The notes under the pieces are model-generated. The model searched no databases. It was not told the origin of the DNA and saw nothing but the letters and a program-made list of their open reading frames with translations. From Calidithermus roseus (lineage in GTDB: Bacteria; Deinococcota; Deinococci; Deinococcales; Thermaceae), in the NCBI RefSeq assembly GCF_003574095.1, contig NZ_QWLA01000020.1, positions 1 through 47,745 on the forward strand: a stretch of 47,745 nucleotides of DNA, in the 5' to 3' direction. Below, piece after piece: positions 16,882 through 28,047 of the stretch (positions are counted from its first letter, which is position 1; each line of letters opens with the position of its first letter). Position numbers and translations under genes: made by a program.

Positions 16882-17991
16882 TCAGGCGTTGGAGACGTAG
16901 GCCGACTTGAGGGCCAGACGGTCGATGAACTCGCGCTTGGGGGTCACGCCGATGCCGGGCCCCTGGGGTACTTTCATCATGCCCTCGCTGGCCTCGAGGC
17001 TCTCCTCGATGATGTCCTCCTCCCAGTAACGGCTGGCCGAGGACGTGTCGCCGGGCTTGATGAACATGGGCAGCGTGGCCACGTGGATGTTGGCCGCCCG
17101 GCCAATTCCGGCCTCGAGCATTCCTCCCATCCACACCGGCAGACCGTAGCTCTCGGTGATGTCGTGGATCTTGCGGCTGGCCAGGATGCCCCCCACGCGG
17201 GCGGGCTTGAGGTTGATCACCCGTCCCGCGCCGATCTCGAGGGCCTTGCGCGCGTCCTCGGGGGAGGTGATGGACTCGTCCAGGCAGATCGAGGTGGAGA
17301 TGGCTGCTTGCAGCTTGGCGTGATCGACGATGTCGTCGAAGGCCAGGGGTTGCTCGATGTAGTCGAGCCCGGCGGCATCCATGGCCTTGAAGGTGGCGAT
17401 GTGGTTGAGGGTGTAGGCCGAGTTGGCGTCGACGGTGAGGTTGGCCTCGGGGTAGGCCTCGCGCACCGCCAGCAGCATCTTCACGTCCCAGCCGGGCTTG
17501 ATCTTGAGCTTGATGCGCTTGTAGCCCTGCTCGAGCCCCTTGCCGACTTTCTCGATGGTGCTCTCGATGGAGGGCTCGATGCCCAAGCTGATCCCCACCG
17601 GAATCTCCTCGCGCACCCCGCCCAGCACCTTCCAAAGCGGCTGTCCCAGGCTCTTGCACCACAGGTCCCAGAAGGCCATCTCGAGCGCGGCCTTGGTCAT
17701 CTTGTTGCCCCGGAAGTTGCGGATGTGCGACCACAGCGCCTCGGGGTTGGGGATTTCCTTGCCCAGGACACTGGGAATGAGCAACTCTTCCAGCAGCGCC
17801 CAGGCCCCGGCGATGGTCTCCTCGCGGTAGTGCGGGGTGTGTTCCATCACCGTCTCGGCGTAGCCCTCCAGACCCTCGCCGTAGAGGGTGAGCACGATGA
17901 TGTGCCGCTCGGTCTGGACGCCGAAGGAGGTCTCGAAGCGAAAGCGCAGCGGAAGGGTGATGAGCTTGAGTTGGGCAGCTTCAATTCGCAT
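16882..17991 (-). CDS. N-acylamino acid racemase / o-succinylbenzoate synthase family
   Basis: Enolase-superfamily enzyme of 369 residues. Catalytic lysines are in KLKIKPG (Lys161, Lys163) and INLKP (Lys262); metal ligands are Asp188 (VDAN), Glu213 (IEQP) and Asp238 (LDES). This spacing matches the studied 368-residue NAAARs to within one residue. It racemises N-acyl (best N-succinyl) amino acids through a proton swap on the alpha carbon; some members also make o-succinylbenzoate for menaquinone. Since this lineage is expected to use the futalosine route, racemase is favoured. A -10 TAGCAT 6 nt before the ATG marks a leaderless operon start; GNAT and amidohydrolase genes follow without gaps. 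Confidence 0.92.
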   Translation of the reverse strand: MRIEAAQLKLITLPLRFRFETSFGVQTERHIIVLTLYGEGLEGYAETVMEHTPHYREETIAGAWALLEELLIPSVLGKEIPNPEALWSHIRNFRGNKMTKAALEMAFWDLWCKSLGQPLWKVLGGVREEIPVGISLGIEPSIESTIEKVGKGLEQGYKRIKLKIKPGWDVKMLLAVREAYPEANLTVDANSAYTLNHIATFKAMDAAGLDYIEQPLAFDDIVDHAKLQAAISTSICLDESITSPEDARKALEIGAGRVINLKPARVGGILASRKIHDITESYGLPVWMGGMLEAGIGRAANIHVATLPMFIKPGDTSSASRYWEEDIIEESLEASEGMMKVPQGPGIGVTPKREFIDRLALKSAYVSNA

Positions 17992-17997
17992 GGGGTT

Positions 17998-18003
17998 ATG
18001 CTA
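17998..18003 (-). promoter_or_regulatory. -10 box of a probable leaderless promoter (racemase operon)
   Basis: Minus-strand TAGCAT is followed by 6 nt and the ATG at 17991. Confidence 0.6.
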
Positions 18004-18033
18004 ACGCGCTGGAGGCGGAAGGCCAAAATGTGC

Positions 18034-18080
18034 CCATAGCAAAACGCTCAACGCCAAACGCGAGGCGCAAATGTCGAACG
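18034..18080. repeat. Degenerate intergenic repeat (AACGCCAAACGC family)
   Basis: A run of units such as AAAACGCTCAACGCCAAACG and GTCGAACGTC between pncB and the racemase operon. The same kind of unit recurs at 19728, 29240-29310 and near 45520. Confidence 0.5.
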
Positions 18081-18175
18081 TCTTCGGGGGCAAGGGGGGA
18101 TATCCACGAGCCACCGGCCCTCGATCCCCGATGCCCCTGGCTATGGACTATCAACCGGCAACTTCCGCGAGGGGT

Positions 18176-19711
18176 CTACTCTCCTTGCGTCAGGGCCTCG
18201 ATCATCTGGTTCTTGAGCTGCCAGAGGCGGCTGGAGAGGGAGACGTGGTAGGTGTGGGGGTTGATCAGGCGGCGCACGCCGGGGTCAAGCAACTCCACGT
18301 CCTTGCGGTGGCGTTCGCGCAGGACCTCGAGGGGCTGGGGCTCGAGGAGGCGCTTGCCGAGCCAGACCTCGGCGTGGAGGGGCTCGAGACGGCACACCTC
18401 CACGTTCACCTTGCGGAGCTTGCCGGCCTCGGAAGGGTGGTGCAGCGTGAGCGAGCGCTCGGCGCGGGGATCTTCGTCGAAGAGGGTGAGCAGGTCGGCG
18501 GAGGCCAGCCCGCGCTCGTCGTAGAGCCGCCAGACCTTTTTGCGCCCAGGGTTGAGCACCTTCTCGATGGACTCCGAGACCTTGATCGCCGGCTTCCACT
18601 CCCCGCCATCCTGCACTGCCACCACCTTGTACACCCCGTTGAGGGCCGGCTGACCCCAGCTCGTCACCATGCGCGTGCCTACCCCGAACACAAGCCGCTT
18701 GATCAGGGCATCGGCATCTACTCCGTAGCGTGGGGCCTCCTCGCGGATTTGGGTGTGGATCTGCCAGATCACCAGCTCATCGAGTTCGGAGGAGAGCACG
18801 ATCGAGACATCGGCGAAGCCCGCCTTATCGAGCATCTGGGCTGCGCGGATGGAGAGGTAGGCCAGATCGCCCGAATCTAGCCGGATGCCGATAGGGCGGT
18901 GGCCCTTGCGCTTGAGCTCCTCGAAGACTTTGATGGCGTTGGGGATGCCGCTCTCGAGCACGTCTACGGTGTCTACAAGCAGCACGGTGTCGTCGGGGTA
19001 GACCTCGGCGAAGGCCCGGAAGGCCTCGAGTTCGCCCATGCCTAACGCCATGAAGGCCTGCACCATGCTGTGGGCGTGGGTTCCGGCGGCTTGCAAGCCC
19101 AGCTCGTGCGACATCCCCACGTTGGAGCTGCGGTTAGCCCCGCCGATCAGGGCGGCGCGGGTCGCGGCGTTGCCCGCCCCGCTGGCGGCCCGGCGCAGGC
19201 CCATGTCCAGAATGTAGGCTGCCGGGCCGGCAGCCTCGCGGATGCGGCTGGACTTGGTGGCGATGAGGGTCTCGAAGTTGAGCTTGTTCAGCAGGGCGGT
19301 CTCGAGCAGTTGGGCCTGGGCCAGTGGTCCTTCGATGGCGACGAGGGGCACCTGGGGGTGCACCACCCGGCCCTCGGCCACCGCCCGCAGGGTGAGCCCG
19401 TCGAAGGAGCCGTTGCGCCCCATCCAAGCCAGGAAATCCGATCCGAACAGCGGCTTGCCCGCGCGGGTTTTGTGCGAGCGCAAGACCTCGAGCTCCTCCG
19501 TGCCAAAGCGCGCGGTCTCCATCCACTCCAGCAGGGGATCCAATCCGGCGAACACGCCATACCCTGCTTGATGCTGTCCGTAATCGGGGTTCTTGCGGTA
19601 GAAGTACTCGAACAGCGCAGGTTTCTCGTGGATTCCCAGGCGAAAGTAGACCTGGGCCATGGTGAGCTGGTACTGGTCGGTGAGCAGGATGCCCTCGGTG
19701 AGGCTGGACAT
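18176..19711 (-). CDS. pncB: Nicotinate phosphoribosyltransferase
   Basis: Salvages nicotinate to nicotinate mononucleotide with PRPP (and ATP), feeding NAD synthesis. The 511 residues include the family opening [24 protein letters not shown], the substrate loop [27 protein letters not shown] with the active-site histidines, and [13 protein letters not shown] near the phosphate site. The start ATG 19711 is supported by minus-strand TATATT 6 nt upstream. It is divergent from metH, 104 bp away. The length and motifs fit the long bacterial NAPRTase form. Confidence 0.94.
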   Translation of the reverse strand: MSSLTEGILLTDQYQLTMAQVYFRLGIHEKPALFEYFYRKNPDYGQHQAGYGVFAGLDPLLEWMETARFGTEELEVLRSHKTRAGKPLFGSDFLAWMGRNGSFDGLTLRAVAEGRVVHPQVPLVAIEGPLAQAQLLETALLNKLNFETLIATKSSRIREAAGPAAYILDMGLRRAASGAGNAATRAALIGGANRSSNVGMSHELGLQAAGTHAHSMVQAFMALGMGELEAFRAFAEVYPDDTVLLVDTVDVLESGIPNAIKVFEELKRKGHRPIGIRLDSGDLAYLSIRAAQMLDKAGFADVSIVLSSELDELVIWQIHTQIREEAPRYGVDADALIKRLVFGVGTRMVTSWGQPALNGVYKVVAVQDGGEWKPAIKVSESIEKVLNPGRKKVWRLYDERGLASADLLTLFDEDPRAERSLTLHHPSEAGKLRKVNVEVCRLEPLHAEVWLGKRLLEPQPLEVLRERHRKDVELLDPGVRRLINPHTYHVSLSSRLWQLKNQMIEALTQGE

Positions 19712-19717
19712 GGGTTC

Positions 19718-19723
19718 AATATA
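19718..19723 (-). promoter_or_regulatory. -10 box of a probable leaderless promoter (pncB)
   Basis: Minus-strand TATATT, then 6 nt, then the ATG at 19711. Confidence 0.6.
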
Positions 19724-19802
19724 CGTCGAACGCCAAAGGCCAAATGCTGGATGCCAAGCCCTTCTGGGGGAGAAGGGTTGGGATGAGGGCGGCGTTCTGT
19801 GG

Positions 19803-19808
19803 CACAAT
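19803..19808 (+). promoter_or_regulatory. -10 box of a probable leaderless promoter (metH)
   Basis: CACAAT, then 7 nt, then the ATG at 19816; no Shine-Dalgarno. It is a weaker match than the others because the first T is replaced by C. Confidence 0.45.
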
Positions 19809-19815
19809 ACGGGCC

Positions 19816-22800
19816 ATGAGCGGGCTGGTATACCGTGACTTTTTTGCTGAGCAGGGGTTGGAGCCCCTCACTGCCCAGGGCTATCAGCGAGAGGCGCGGG
19901 CTCGAGCTTTTCCCTACCTTCAGGCCCTCTCCCGCCGGGTGCTGGTCTATGACGGGGCCATGGGCACCGAGATCTTCAAGTACAACCTCACGGCAGCCGA
20001 CTTTGGCGGCGAGCAGTACAACGGTTGCCCGGAGGTGCTCAACCGTACCCGGCCCGACGTAATTGCCGCTATTCACCGCAGCTACCTCGAGGCCGGAGCC
20101 GACGTGGTGGAGACCAACACCTTCGGGGCCTTCCCCCACGTGCTGGTGGAGTACGGCCTCGAGGCCGAGGCCGAGGAGTTGGCCTACCTGGGGGCCCGCA
20201 TCGCCCGCCAGGAGGCCGATAAGCTCTCCACCCCCGAAAAGCCCCGCTTCGTGGCCGGGTCGCTGGGACCGGGCACCAAGCTCATCAGCCTGGGGCAGAT
20301 CAGTTGGCGGGAGATGCTGGGGTCGTATCGCGTAGCCGCCCGCGGCCTGATCCTGGGTGGGGTGGACCTTGTGCTGATCGAAACCTGCCAGGACATCCTC
20401 CAGGTGCGTTGCGCGGTGCAGGCGGCCCGCGCGGCCATGCGCGACGTGGGCCGGGAAGTGCCCCTCCAGGTGCAGGTCACGGTGGAGTCCACCGGGACCA
20501 TGCTGGTGGGCACCGACGACAACGCCGCCCTGACCGCGCTCGAGGCCCTCCCCATCGACGTCATCGGGATGAACTGCGCCACCGGCCCCGACCTGATGGA
20601 CTCGCACATCCGCTTCTTCTGCCAGAACTCCACCCGCTGGGTCTCCTGCCTGCCCAACGCGGGCCTGCCGCGCAACGAAGGGGGGCGGGTAGTCTACGAC
20701 CTCACCCCCGCCGAGTTGGTGCGCTGGCAGCTCAAGTTCGTGCGGGAATACGGTCTCAACGTGGTGGGTGGGTGCTGCGGAACCACTCCCGAGCACATCC
20801 GCGCCCTGGCTCAGGCTCTGGACGGTCACCCGCAATCCGCTACCCGCAACGCGCAATTCCCTGCCCAGGTCGCCAGCCTCTACCAGGCGGTGCCGCTCAA
20901 GCAGGACACCGGCATCCTCATCGTGGGGGAGCGCACCAACGCCACGGGGAGCAAGAAGTTCCGCGAGCTGCTGTTCGCCGGTGACTTCGAGGGGATGCTC
21001 GAGCTCGCCCAGGAGCAGGTGGCCGAAGGGGCACACGTCCTCGACGTTTCCGTAGCCTGGACGGGTCGCGACGAGGTGCGCGACATGCGCGAGGTCTTGA
21101 AGCGCTTCGCCACCAGCGTGCAGATCCCCATCATGATCGACTCCACCCAGCTCGACGTGATGCAGGAGGCGCTCGAGCACCTGGGGGGCCGGGCTATCCT
21201 CAACTCGATCAACCTCGAGGACGGCCTGGAGAAGTTCGACAAGGTGGCCTCCCTCGCCCGCCAGCACGGAGCGGCCCTGGTCGCGCTCACCATCGACGAG
21301 GACAAAGAGGCCGGGATGGCCAAGACGCCCGAGCGCAAGGTCGAGATTGCCCTCAGGATGTACGAGCGCCTGACCCAGCTCCACGGCATCCCCCCCAGCT
21401 CGATCCTCTTCGACTTGCTCACCTTCCCCATTACCCAGGGCGACGAAGACACCCGCAAGTTGGCGATGTGGACCATCGAGGGCATCCGCCGGGTGCGCGA
21501 ACTGCTGCCCGAGGTGGGCTTCATCCTGGGTGTCTCCAACGTCTCCTTCGGCCTTTCGCCCCAGGCCCGCGTGGTGCTCAACTCGGTTTTCCTCGACGAG
21601 TGCATCAAGGCCGGGCTCACGGCGGCCATCCTCAACGCGGGCAAGATTTTGCCCATCAACCAGATCCCCCAGGAGCAGTACCAACTCGCCCTCGACCTCA
21701 TCTACGACCGCCGCGCCTTCAACCCCGACGGCTCGGTGGCCCACGACCCGCTCTTCGCCTTCGTGGACTACTTCGCCAAGAACAAGGTGGAGAAATCGTC
21801 CGCCGCTGACCCTTTTGCCGGGCTCAGTGTGGAGGAGCGCCTGAAGAAGCGCATCATCGAAGGGCGCAAGGTGGGCCTCGAGGCCGACCTCGAGGCTGCT
21901 TTGCAAGCGGGCTACACCCCGGTCTCGGTCATCAACGAGGTGCTCTTGGAGGGCATGAAGGTGGTGGGCGACCTATTCGGCGCGGGCAAGATGCAACTTC
22001 CCTTCGTGCTCCAGGCCGCCGAATGCATGAAGGCGGCGGTGCGCTACCTCGAGCCCAAGATGGACCGGCTCGAGGGCGTCCACAAGGGCACCATGGTCCT
22101 CGCTACCGTCAAGGGTGACGTGCACGACATCGGCAAGAACCTCGTGGACATCATCCTTTCCAACAACGGCTACAAGGTGGTGAACTTAGGCATCAAGAAG
22201 CCCATCGAGGAAATCCTGGCCGCCGTGGAGGAGCACCAGCCCCAGGTGGTGGGCATGAGCGGCCTCTTGGTCAAGAGCACGGTGGTGATGAAGGAGAACC
22301 TCGAGTACATGCGCGAGCGGGGCTACCGCATCCCCGTGGTGCTCGGCGGAGCGGCCCTCAACCGCCACTACGTGGAGAACGACTTGCGCCAGATCTACAC
22401 TACCGGCCCCGTCTACTACGCCTCCGACGCCTTCGACGGCCTGCAACTGATGGACGAACTCTGCGGCCACGCCCCGCCCAAGCTCACCAGTCGCGAGCAG
22501 AGTGGGCACAAGTACAAGACCGCCTACGAGATCCTCATGGAGAAGCTCGAGGCCGGTTCGGAGTACATCCCTTCCAACGTTCCCCCCGCCCCCCGCATCC
22601 CCAGGCCGCCCTTCTGGGGTCGCAAAGTGGTGCGGGTGGAAGGGGCGGTGTTGCCGCACCGGGCGGGACGCCTCGAGAGCCAGGGCGGTGAACTCGACCT
22701 GGGTGTGATCGCCCAGTACGTCAACAAGAACGCCCTCTTTCGCGGCCAGTGGGGCTTTCGCCGGGGCGAGATGGACAAGGCGGAGTACGCGCAGAAGCTT

Positions 22801-23499
22801 GAGCGCGAGGCCGAGCCTATCTTCCGCGAACTGCTCGAGCAGGCCATGCGCGAGGGGACGCTCGAGCCCGCCGTGGCCTACGGCTTCTGGCCGGTGGCCT
22901 CCGACAAGAACAACCTCATCGTCTTCGATCCCCAAAGCGGAGAGGAGCTTTTCGCCTTCAACTTCCCCCGCCAGATGGGCAAGGGCAGCCGCCACCTCTG
23001 CATTGCCGACTTCTTCCGCCCCCGCCACGCCGACGCGGTGGGCGACGAGGAGAGCTGGATGCCAAAAGCCGCCTGGGAAAACGGCGCGCGCGACGTGCTG
23101 GGCTGCCAGATCGTGACCATGGGCCGCGCCGCCTCCGAGCACGCGGCGAAGCTCTTCGGCTCCGACCGCTACCAGGACTACCTCTACTGGCACGGCTTCT
23201 CGGTCGAGATGGCCGAGGCTTTGGCCGAGTACTGGCACAAGCGCGTGCGCCAGCAACTCGGCATCGCCCAGGACGACGCCACCGACCTGCAAGCGTTGTT
23301 CCAGCAGGGCTACCAGGGCAGCCGCTACAGCTTCGGTTACCCCGCCTGCCCGCGCCTGGAGGACCAGAAATACCTGCAAGACCTCTTAAAGTGGCAGGAA
23401 ATTGGCGTGGAGCTTTCCGAGGAGTTTCAGCTTCACCCCGAGCAGTCCACGAGCGCGATCGTGGTACATCACCCGTCGGCGAAGTACTTCAATCTGTAA
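19816..23499 (+). CDS. metH: Cobalamin-dependent methionine synthase
   Basis: Transfers a methyl group from methyltetrahydrofolate through cobalamin to homocysteine. The 1227 residues equal the E. coli enzyme in length. Domains: homocysteine domain (about 45-340) with zinc cysteines Cys191 (IETCQ) and Cys320/Cys321 (GGCCGTT); pterin domain (about 365-640, opening [15 protein letters not shown]); helical cap and B12 domain (about 665-900) with the lower-ligand motif DVHDIG, His770; and the C-terminal AdoMet reactivation domain (about 940-1220) with [10 protein letters not shown] ~45-residue N-terminal extension precedes the first domain. ATG 19816 follows CACAAT by 7 nt. A strong terminator closes the unit at 23579. 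Confidence 0.97.
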   Translation: MSGLVYRDFFAEQGLEPLTAQGYQREARARAFPYLQALSRRVLVYDGAMGTEIFKYNLTAADFGGEQYNGCPEVLNRTRPDVIAAIHRSYLEAGADVVETNTFGAFPHVLVEYGLEAEAEELAYLGARIARQEADKLSTPEKPRFVAGSLGPGTKLISLGQISWREMLGSYRVAARGLILGGVDLVLIETCQDILQVRCAVQAARAAMRDVGREVPLQVQVTVESTGTMLVGTDDNAALTALEALPIDVIGMNCATGPDLMDSHIRFFCQNSTRWVSCLPNAGLPRNEGGRVVYDLTPAELVRWQLKFVREYGLNVVGGCCGTTPEHIRALAQALDGHPQSATRNAQFPAQVASLYQAVPLKQDTGILIVGERTNATGSKKFRELLFAGDFEGMLELAQEQVAEGAHVLDVSVAWTGRDEVRDMREVLKRFATSVQIPIMIDSTQLDVMQEALEHLGGRAILNSINLEDGLEKFDKVASLARQHGAALVALTIDEDKEAGMAKTPERKVEIALRMYERLTQLHGIPPSSILFDLLTFPITQGDEDTRKLAMWTIEGIRRVRELLPEVGFILGVSNVSFGLSPQARVVLNSVFLDECIKAGLTAAILNAGKILPINQIPQEQYQLALDLIYDRRAFNPDGSVAHDPLFAFVDYFAKNKVEKSSAADPFAGLSVEERLKKRIIEGRKVGLEADLEAALQAGYTPVSVINEVLLEGMKVVGDLFGAGKMQLPFVLQAAECMKAAVRYLEPKMDRLEGVHKGTMVLATVKGDVHDIGKNLVDIILSNNGYKVVNLGIKKPIEEILAAVEEHQPQVVGMSGLLVKSTVVMKENLEYMRERGYRIPVVLGGAALNRHYVENDLRQIYTTGPVYYASDAFDGLQLMDELCGHAPPKLTSREQSGHKYKTAYEILMEKLEAGSEYIPSNVPPAPRIPRPPFWGRKVVRVEGAVLPHRAGRLESQGGELDLGVIAQYVNKNALFRGQWGFRRGEMDKAEYAQKLEREAEPIFRELLEQAMREGTLEPAVAYGFWPVASDKNNLIVFDPQSGEELFAFNFPRQMGKGSRHLCIADFFRPRHADAVGDEESWMPKAAWENGARDVLGCQIVTMGRAASEHAAKLFGSDRYQDYLYWHGFSVEMAEALAEYWHKRVRQQLGIAQDDATDLQALFQQGYQGSRYSFGYPACPRLEDQKYLQDLLKWQEIGVELSEEFQLHPEQSTSAIVVHHPSAKYFNL

Positions 23500-23578
23500 C
23501 GACCGCCGGGCGCAGCGAAAGACCTCGAGACCGTTCGCAACGAGTAGCACGAAGTCCAGGCCGCACGATCCCCGACCG

Positions 23579-23613
23579 GCACGGGCTGAGCAGCCCGTGC
23601 TTCTTTTTTTCTT
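23579..23613 (+). terminator. Rho-independent terminator after metH
   Basis: GCACGGGCT / AGCCCGTGC is a perfect 9-bp stem with a 4-nt loop, followed by TTCTTTTTTT. Confidence 0.95.
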
Positions 23614-23622
23614 GCCCTTCCG

Positions 23623-23628
23623 TACAAT
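23623..23628 (+). promoter_or_regulatory. -10 box of a probable leaderless promoter (pabB-pabA)
   Basis: TACAAT, then 7 nt, then the ATG at 23636, placed directly after the metH terminator. Confidence 0.65.
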
Positions 23629-23635
23629 CGAGGCG

Positions 23636-25591
23636 ATGTCGGACGACGCCGCCACCCTCTACGCCCGGGCCCGTGCTCAGGGCCTGCGCCCGGCCCTGCT
23701 CGAGTCCGCCGGGGTCGTAACCCCCTTCGGGCGGCTGACCCTGCTCGGGGTGGGGGCCACGCGGCGGCTCGAGGTGTGGGAAGGCGTCACCTATCTCGAC
23801 GGGGAGGCGGTGGGGGACGCGCTCGAGGTGTTCGGCTACCTCGAGCAGGGCCTGGGAGCGGGGTACTTCCCGGCCTGGATCGGCTTCTTCGCCTACGAGT
23901 ACGCCCGTCACCTGGGGCTACCCACCCACGCCCCCCTGCCCGGCTTGCCCGAGGCGGCGTTCCACTTCTATCCCGAGGGGTACGCCTGGCTCGAGGGGCA
24001 ATGCCTCCAGAGGCCCTCCACGGCGCTCACCCCGCTCCTGGCCGAGCCTCAACCGCTGCCGAAAGTCGAGTTACAAAGCGACTGCCCTGCGGACGCCTTT
24101 CTGGCGGGCGTGGCGGAGGTGCAGGAGCGTATCCGGGCCGGTTGGGTCTACCAGGCCAACCTCTCCCACCGCTTTCGCTTCGCGGCGAGCGGGGTGGACC
24201 CGCTGGCTCTGTACCGGGCTCTGCGGCGCTACAACCCCAGCCCCTTCATGGGCCTGCTCGAGGGCGAGGCAGATTCCCTTGCGGGACCGGCTTCGCCGGT
24301 ACGCCGGGAGGGCTACGCGGTGGTCTCGGGTAGCCCCGAGCGACTGTTCGACTACCGGGATGGGCTGATCACCGCGCGGCCCATCGCCGGAACCCGGCCC
24401 AGGGGGCGGACGCTCGAGCAGGATGAGGCGCTGGAGGCTGAGCTTCGCGCCAACGCCAAGGAGCGAGCCGAGCACGTCATGCTCGTAGACCTCCTGCGCA
24501 ACGACCTGGCGCGGGTGTGCGAGCCGGGCAGCGTGGAGGTGAGCGAAGCCTTTACGCTCGAGCGCTACTCCCACGTCATGCACCTGGTCTCTGAGGTGCG
24601 GGGGCGCAGCCGTGCCCCCTTGCGCGAGGTATTCGCCAGCATCTTTCCCGGCGGGACCATCACCGGAGCGCCCAAGGAGAGCGTCATGCGCACCATTGCT
24701 GAGCTGGAGCCCGTTCCCCGCGGGGCCTACACCGGGGCGATGGGCTACGTCTCGGGGAAGGGCTGCGACTTCAACATCCTCATCCGCAGCTTCAGTTTCG
24801 CCGCGGGCACCGGCTATTTCTCGGCTGGGGCGGGCATCGTCATCGAGAGCGATCCCGAGCGCGAGTACGCCGAAACCCAGGCCAAGGCAGAAGCCCTGTT
24901 GCAGGCTCTGGGGCAGGGTCGGGAGGGGCAGGCCCCGGCCCTGCCGCGCCGAGACAGCGCTTGGAGGCCGCCAAGACCGGCGAGGCGCCTCGAGGCCCGT
25001 GTGCTCTTCCTGGAGAACCATGACTCCTTCAGCTACAACATCGTGGACTACCTCTCGGCGCTGGGGGCCGAGGTGCGGGTGGTCGATCACGGCCAGGCCC
25101 CCGACCTTTCGTGGGCCACCCACCTCGTCGTCGGACCGGGGCCGGGCGAGCCGGCGACGGCGGGCCAGACCCTCGAGTGGACCCTGGCCGCGCTCGAGGC
25201 CCGCCTGCCCTTCCTGGGGATCTGCTTGGGGCATCAAGCGCTCGGGGTGGCGCTGGGAGCACGGCTCGAACGCTCCCCCCGCCCGGTTCACGGCGAGGCT
25301 TTCCCGCTCGAGCACCGTGGGGGTGGGCTTTTCGCGGGAGTGCCCAGCCCGGCCCGCTTCACCCGTTACCATTCCCTGCTCATCCGCGACCTGCCCCCAG
25401 TGCTGCAGTTGGAGGCCTGGACTGCCTCCGGGCTGTGCATGGCAGTTTCCCACCGACGAAGCCCGGCCTGGGGCGTGCAGTTTCACCCCGAGAGCATGCT
25501 CTCGGAGTACGGGATGGTGCTGCTGAGCAATTTCCTGTCGCTTGGATCGCGTTCCAACCCACACAGCCAGGGATTGCAGGGGATGGCCTGA
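23636..25591 (+). CDS. pabB: Aminodeoxychorismate synthase, PabB-PabA fusion
   Basis: Makes 4-amino-4-deoxychorismate from chorismate and glutamine for folate synthesis. The 651 residues fuse a chorismate-binding domain (about 1-440; GSPERLF, HVMLVDLLRNDLARV, SIFPGGTITGAPK) to a class I glutamine amidotransferase domain (about 460-640; nucleophile Cys530 in GICLGHQ, then GVQFHPES). The order is the reverse of many PabA-PabB fusions. The active-site motif reads PIAGTRPRG with Ala251, as in anthranilate synthases, where E. coli PabB has a lysine; the downstream pabC gene nevertheless argues for folate synthesis. Anthranilate synthase remains the alternative. The start is leaderless. Confidence 0.88.
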   Translation: MSDDAATLYARARAQGLRPALLESAGVVTPFGRLTLLGVGATRRLEVWEGVTYLDGEAVGDALEVFGYLEQGLGAGYFPAWIGFFAYEYARHLGLPTHAPLPGLPEAAFHFYPEGYAWLEGQCLQRPSTALTPLLAEPQPLPKVELQSDCPADAFLAGVAEVQERIRAGWVYQANLSHRFRFAASGVDPLALYRALRRYNPSPFMGLLEGEADSLAGPASPVRREGYAVVSGSPERLFDYRDGLITARPIAGTRPRGRTLEQDEALEAELRANAKERAEHVMLVDLLRNDLARVCEPGSVEVSEAFTLERYSHVMHLVSEVRGRSRAPLREVFASIFPGGTITGAPKESVMRTIAELEPVPRGAYTGAMGYVSGKGCDFNILIRSFSFAAGTGYFSAGAGIVIESDPEREYAETQAKAEALLQALGQGREGQAPALPRRDSAWRPPRPARRLEARVLFLENHDSFSYNIVDYLSALGAEVRVVDHGQAPDLSWATHLVVGPGPGEPATAGQTLEWTLAALEARLPFLGICLGHQALGVALGARLERSPRPVHGEAFPLEHRGGGLFAGVPSPARFTRYHSLLIRDLPPVLQLEAWTASGLCMAVSHRRSPAWGVQFHPESMLSEYGMVLLSNFLSLGSRSNPHSQGLQGMA

Positions 25592-25601
25592 GGGGAGAAG
25601 C

Positions 25602-26318
25602 GTGACCCGCATCAACGGCGAACCCTTCGACTCAGGGCTGCCCGAAGCCTTCTGGCACGGTTTCTTCGTGTTTACCACGCTTCGCCTAGAAGGTGGCGAA
25701 CCGCTGTGGCTGCCGGAGCACCTCGAGCGCCTGCGCCTCCACGCCCAGGCCTTAGGCATCGCCTTCCCCGGTTTTAAGGCGCTCGAGCGCGAGGTCGAAC
25801 ATCACTGCCAGCAGCGCACCGACGTGCTGTTGCGGCTGGTGGTGGCCCCCGAGGCTTACGCCTCGAGCGCCCGCCCTTTCGTGCCACCCCCCGAGCCCGA
25901 CTACGCCCGTGGAGTCCAGGTCCACTACACCACTTTGCGGGTTCACCCTGACCTTGGCCGTTACAAGACCGGCAACTACCTGCCCTATCGCCTGGCCCGG
26001 CGCGAAGCCGAGCGGGCGGGTTGCTTCGAGGGCTTGTTGCTCAGCGAACAGGGGCACGTGGTGGACGGCAGCCGCACCAGCCCGCTGCTATGGCGCGACG
26101 GCGAGCTGTGGGTGTTGCCAGGCGGGGTGGAGGGCATCACCCGTCAGAAAGTAGTGGAACACGCAACCCAGATGGGGCTTCCGGTGTTTCAGGCTTACCT
26201 CAGGCCGGAGGAACTCGAGGGCCAGCTCCTGCTGGCTGGAACCGGTGTCGGCCTGCTGCCGGTGGGCAAGCCGGCGGACCCGCTGCTCGAGGCCCTCATC
26301 GCCCATTTCCGGCCCTAG
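25602..26318 (+). CDS. pabC: Aminodeoxychorismate lyase (class IV aminotransferase fold)
   Basis: PLP enzyme that splits aminodeoxychorismate into 4-aminobenzoate and pyruvate. The 238 residues carry the PLP lysine Lys122 in GRYKTGNYLPYRLARREAER and the C-terminal phosphate-binding stretch LLLAGTGVGLLPVG. The GTG start lies 10 nt after the pabB-pabA stop with GGGGAG just upstream, so the two form an operon. Branched-chain or D-amino acid aminotransferases share the fold, but the neighbour and length favour PabC. Confidence 0.88.
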   Translation: MTRINGEPFDSGLPEAFWHGFFVFTTLRLEGGEPLWLPEHLERLRLHAQALGIAFPGFKALEREVEHHCQQRTDVLLRLVVAPEAYASSARPFVPPPEPDYARGVQVHYTTLRVHPDLGRYKTGNYLPYRLARREAERAGCFEGLLLSEQGHVVDGSRTSPLLWRDGELWVLPGGVEGITRQKVVEHATQMGLPVFQAYLRPEELEGQLLLAGTGVGLLPVGKPADPLLEALIAHFRP

Positions 26319-26322
26319 GGTC

Positions 26323-26370
26323 GAGGCGTACGACGTAGGACATGCGTCTTGCGTTCGGCGTACGACCCGC
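26323..26370. repeat. Degenerate intergenic repeat (CGTACGACGTAGGAC family)
   Basis: GGCGTACGACGTAGGACATG is followed by GCGTCTTGCGTTCGGCGTAC. The same CGTACGACGTAGGAC core occurs at 45588-45602. It sits between pabC and the metY promoter. Confidence 0.5.
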
Positions 26371-26384
26371 GCCCGGCCTTTCCC

Positions 26385-26414
26385 TTGACATCTCTGCCCC
26401 CTCTCGCCTACACT
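26385..26414 (+). promoter_or_regulatory. Promoter of the metY-metX riboswitch operon
   Basis: A perfect TTGACA (26385-26390) and TACACT (26409-26414) are 18 bp apart, about 50 nt before the riboswitch aptamer. Confidence 0.75.
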
Positions 26415-26460
26415 CGCATCTAACCGCGCCGGGGCGCGGCGACAACCGAGACATAACACG

Positions 26461-26604
26461 TTCTCTTATCCAGAGCGGCGGAGGGATTCGGCCCGAAGAT
26501 GCCGCGGCAACCCGCAGAAGCGTTCGTCCCATCACCGAACTAAGGCTGCAAGGGTGCCAATTCCGACTCCAGGCGGGGGAAACGCCCGGAGGCAGATGAG
26601 AGAA
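26461..26604 (+). promoter_or_regulatory. SAM-I (S-box) riboswitch aptamer
   Basis: Senses S-adenosylmethionine in the nascent mRNA and shuts the operon when SAM is plentiful. All the S-box landmarks are present: CTCTTATCCAGAGCGG, GAGGGA, GGCCCGAAGATGCC, CGGCAACC, AAGGGTGCCAATTCC and the closing GATGAGAG. P1 forms from 26461-26470 and 26595-26604 as ten pairs including one wobble. The downstream genes metY and metX are standard S-box targets. Confidence 0.96.
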
Positions 26605-26631
26605 GGGTGCGCGTTCGCTAGGCACAGTGAG

Positions 26632-28022
<1,391 letters not shown>

Positions 28023-28047
28023 GCAGGGCAGAAGGGAGGCGAAGGCC

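Noticed and set aside
16880-17734. N-terminal extension that would make the GNAT protein 544 residues
   Set aside because: The extra 285 residues are an out-of-frame, Arg/Gly/His-rich reading of the racemase gene. The real start is ATG 16879.
19288-21906. 872-codon open frame on the minus strand opposite metH
   Set aside because: It is antisense to a clearly coding metH and the start of pncB, with His/Gly/Ala/Val/Leu-rich composition typical of complementary-strand frames in GC-rich DNA; no start signals or motifs.
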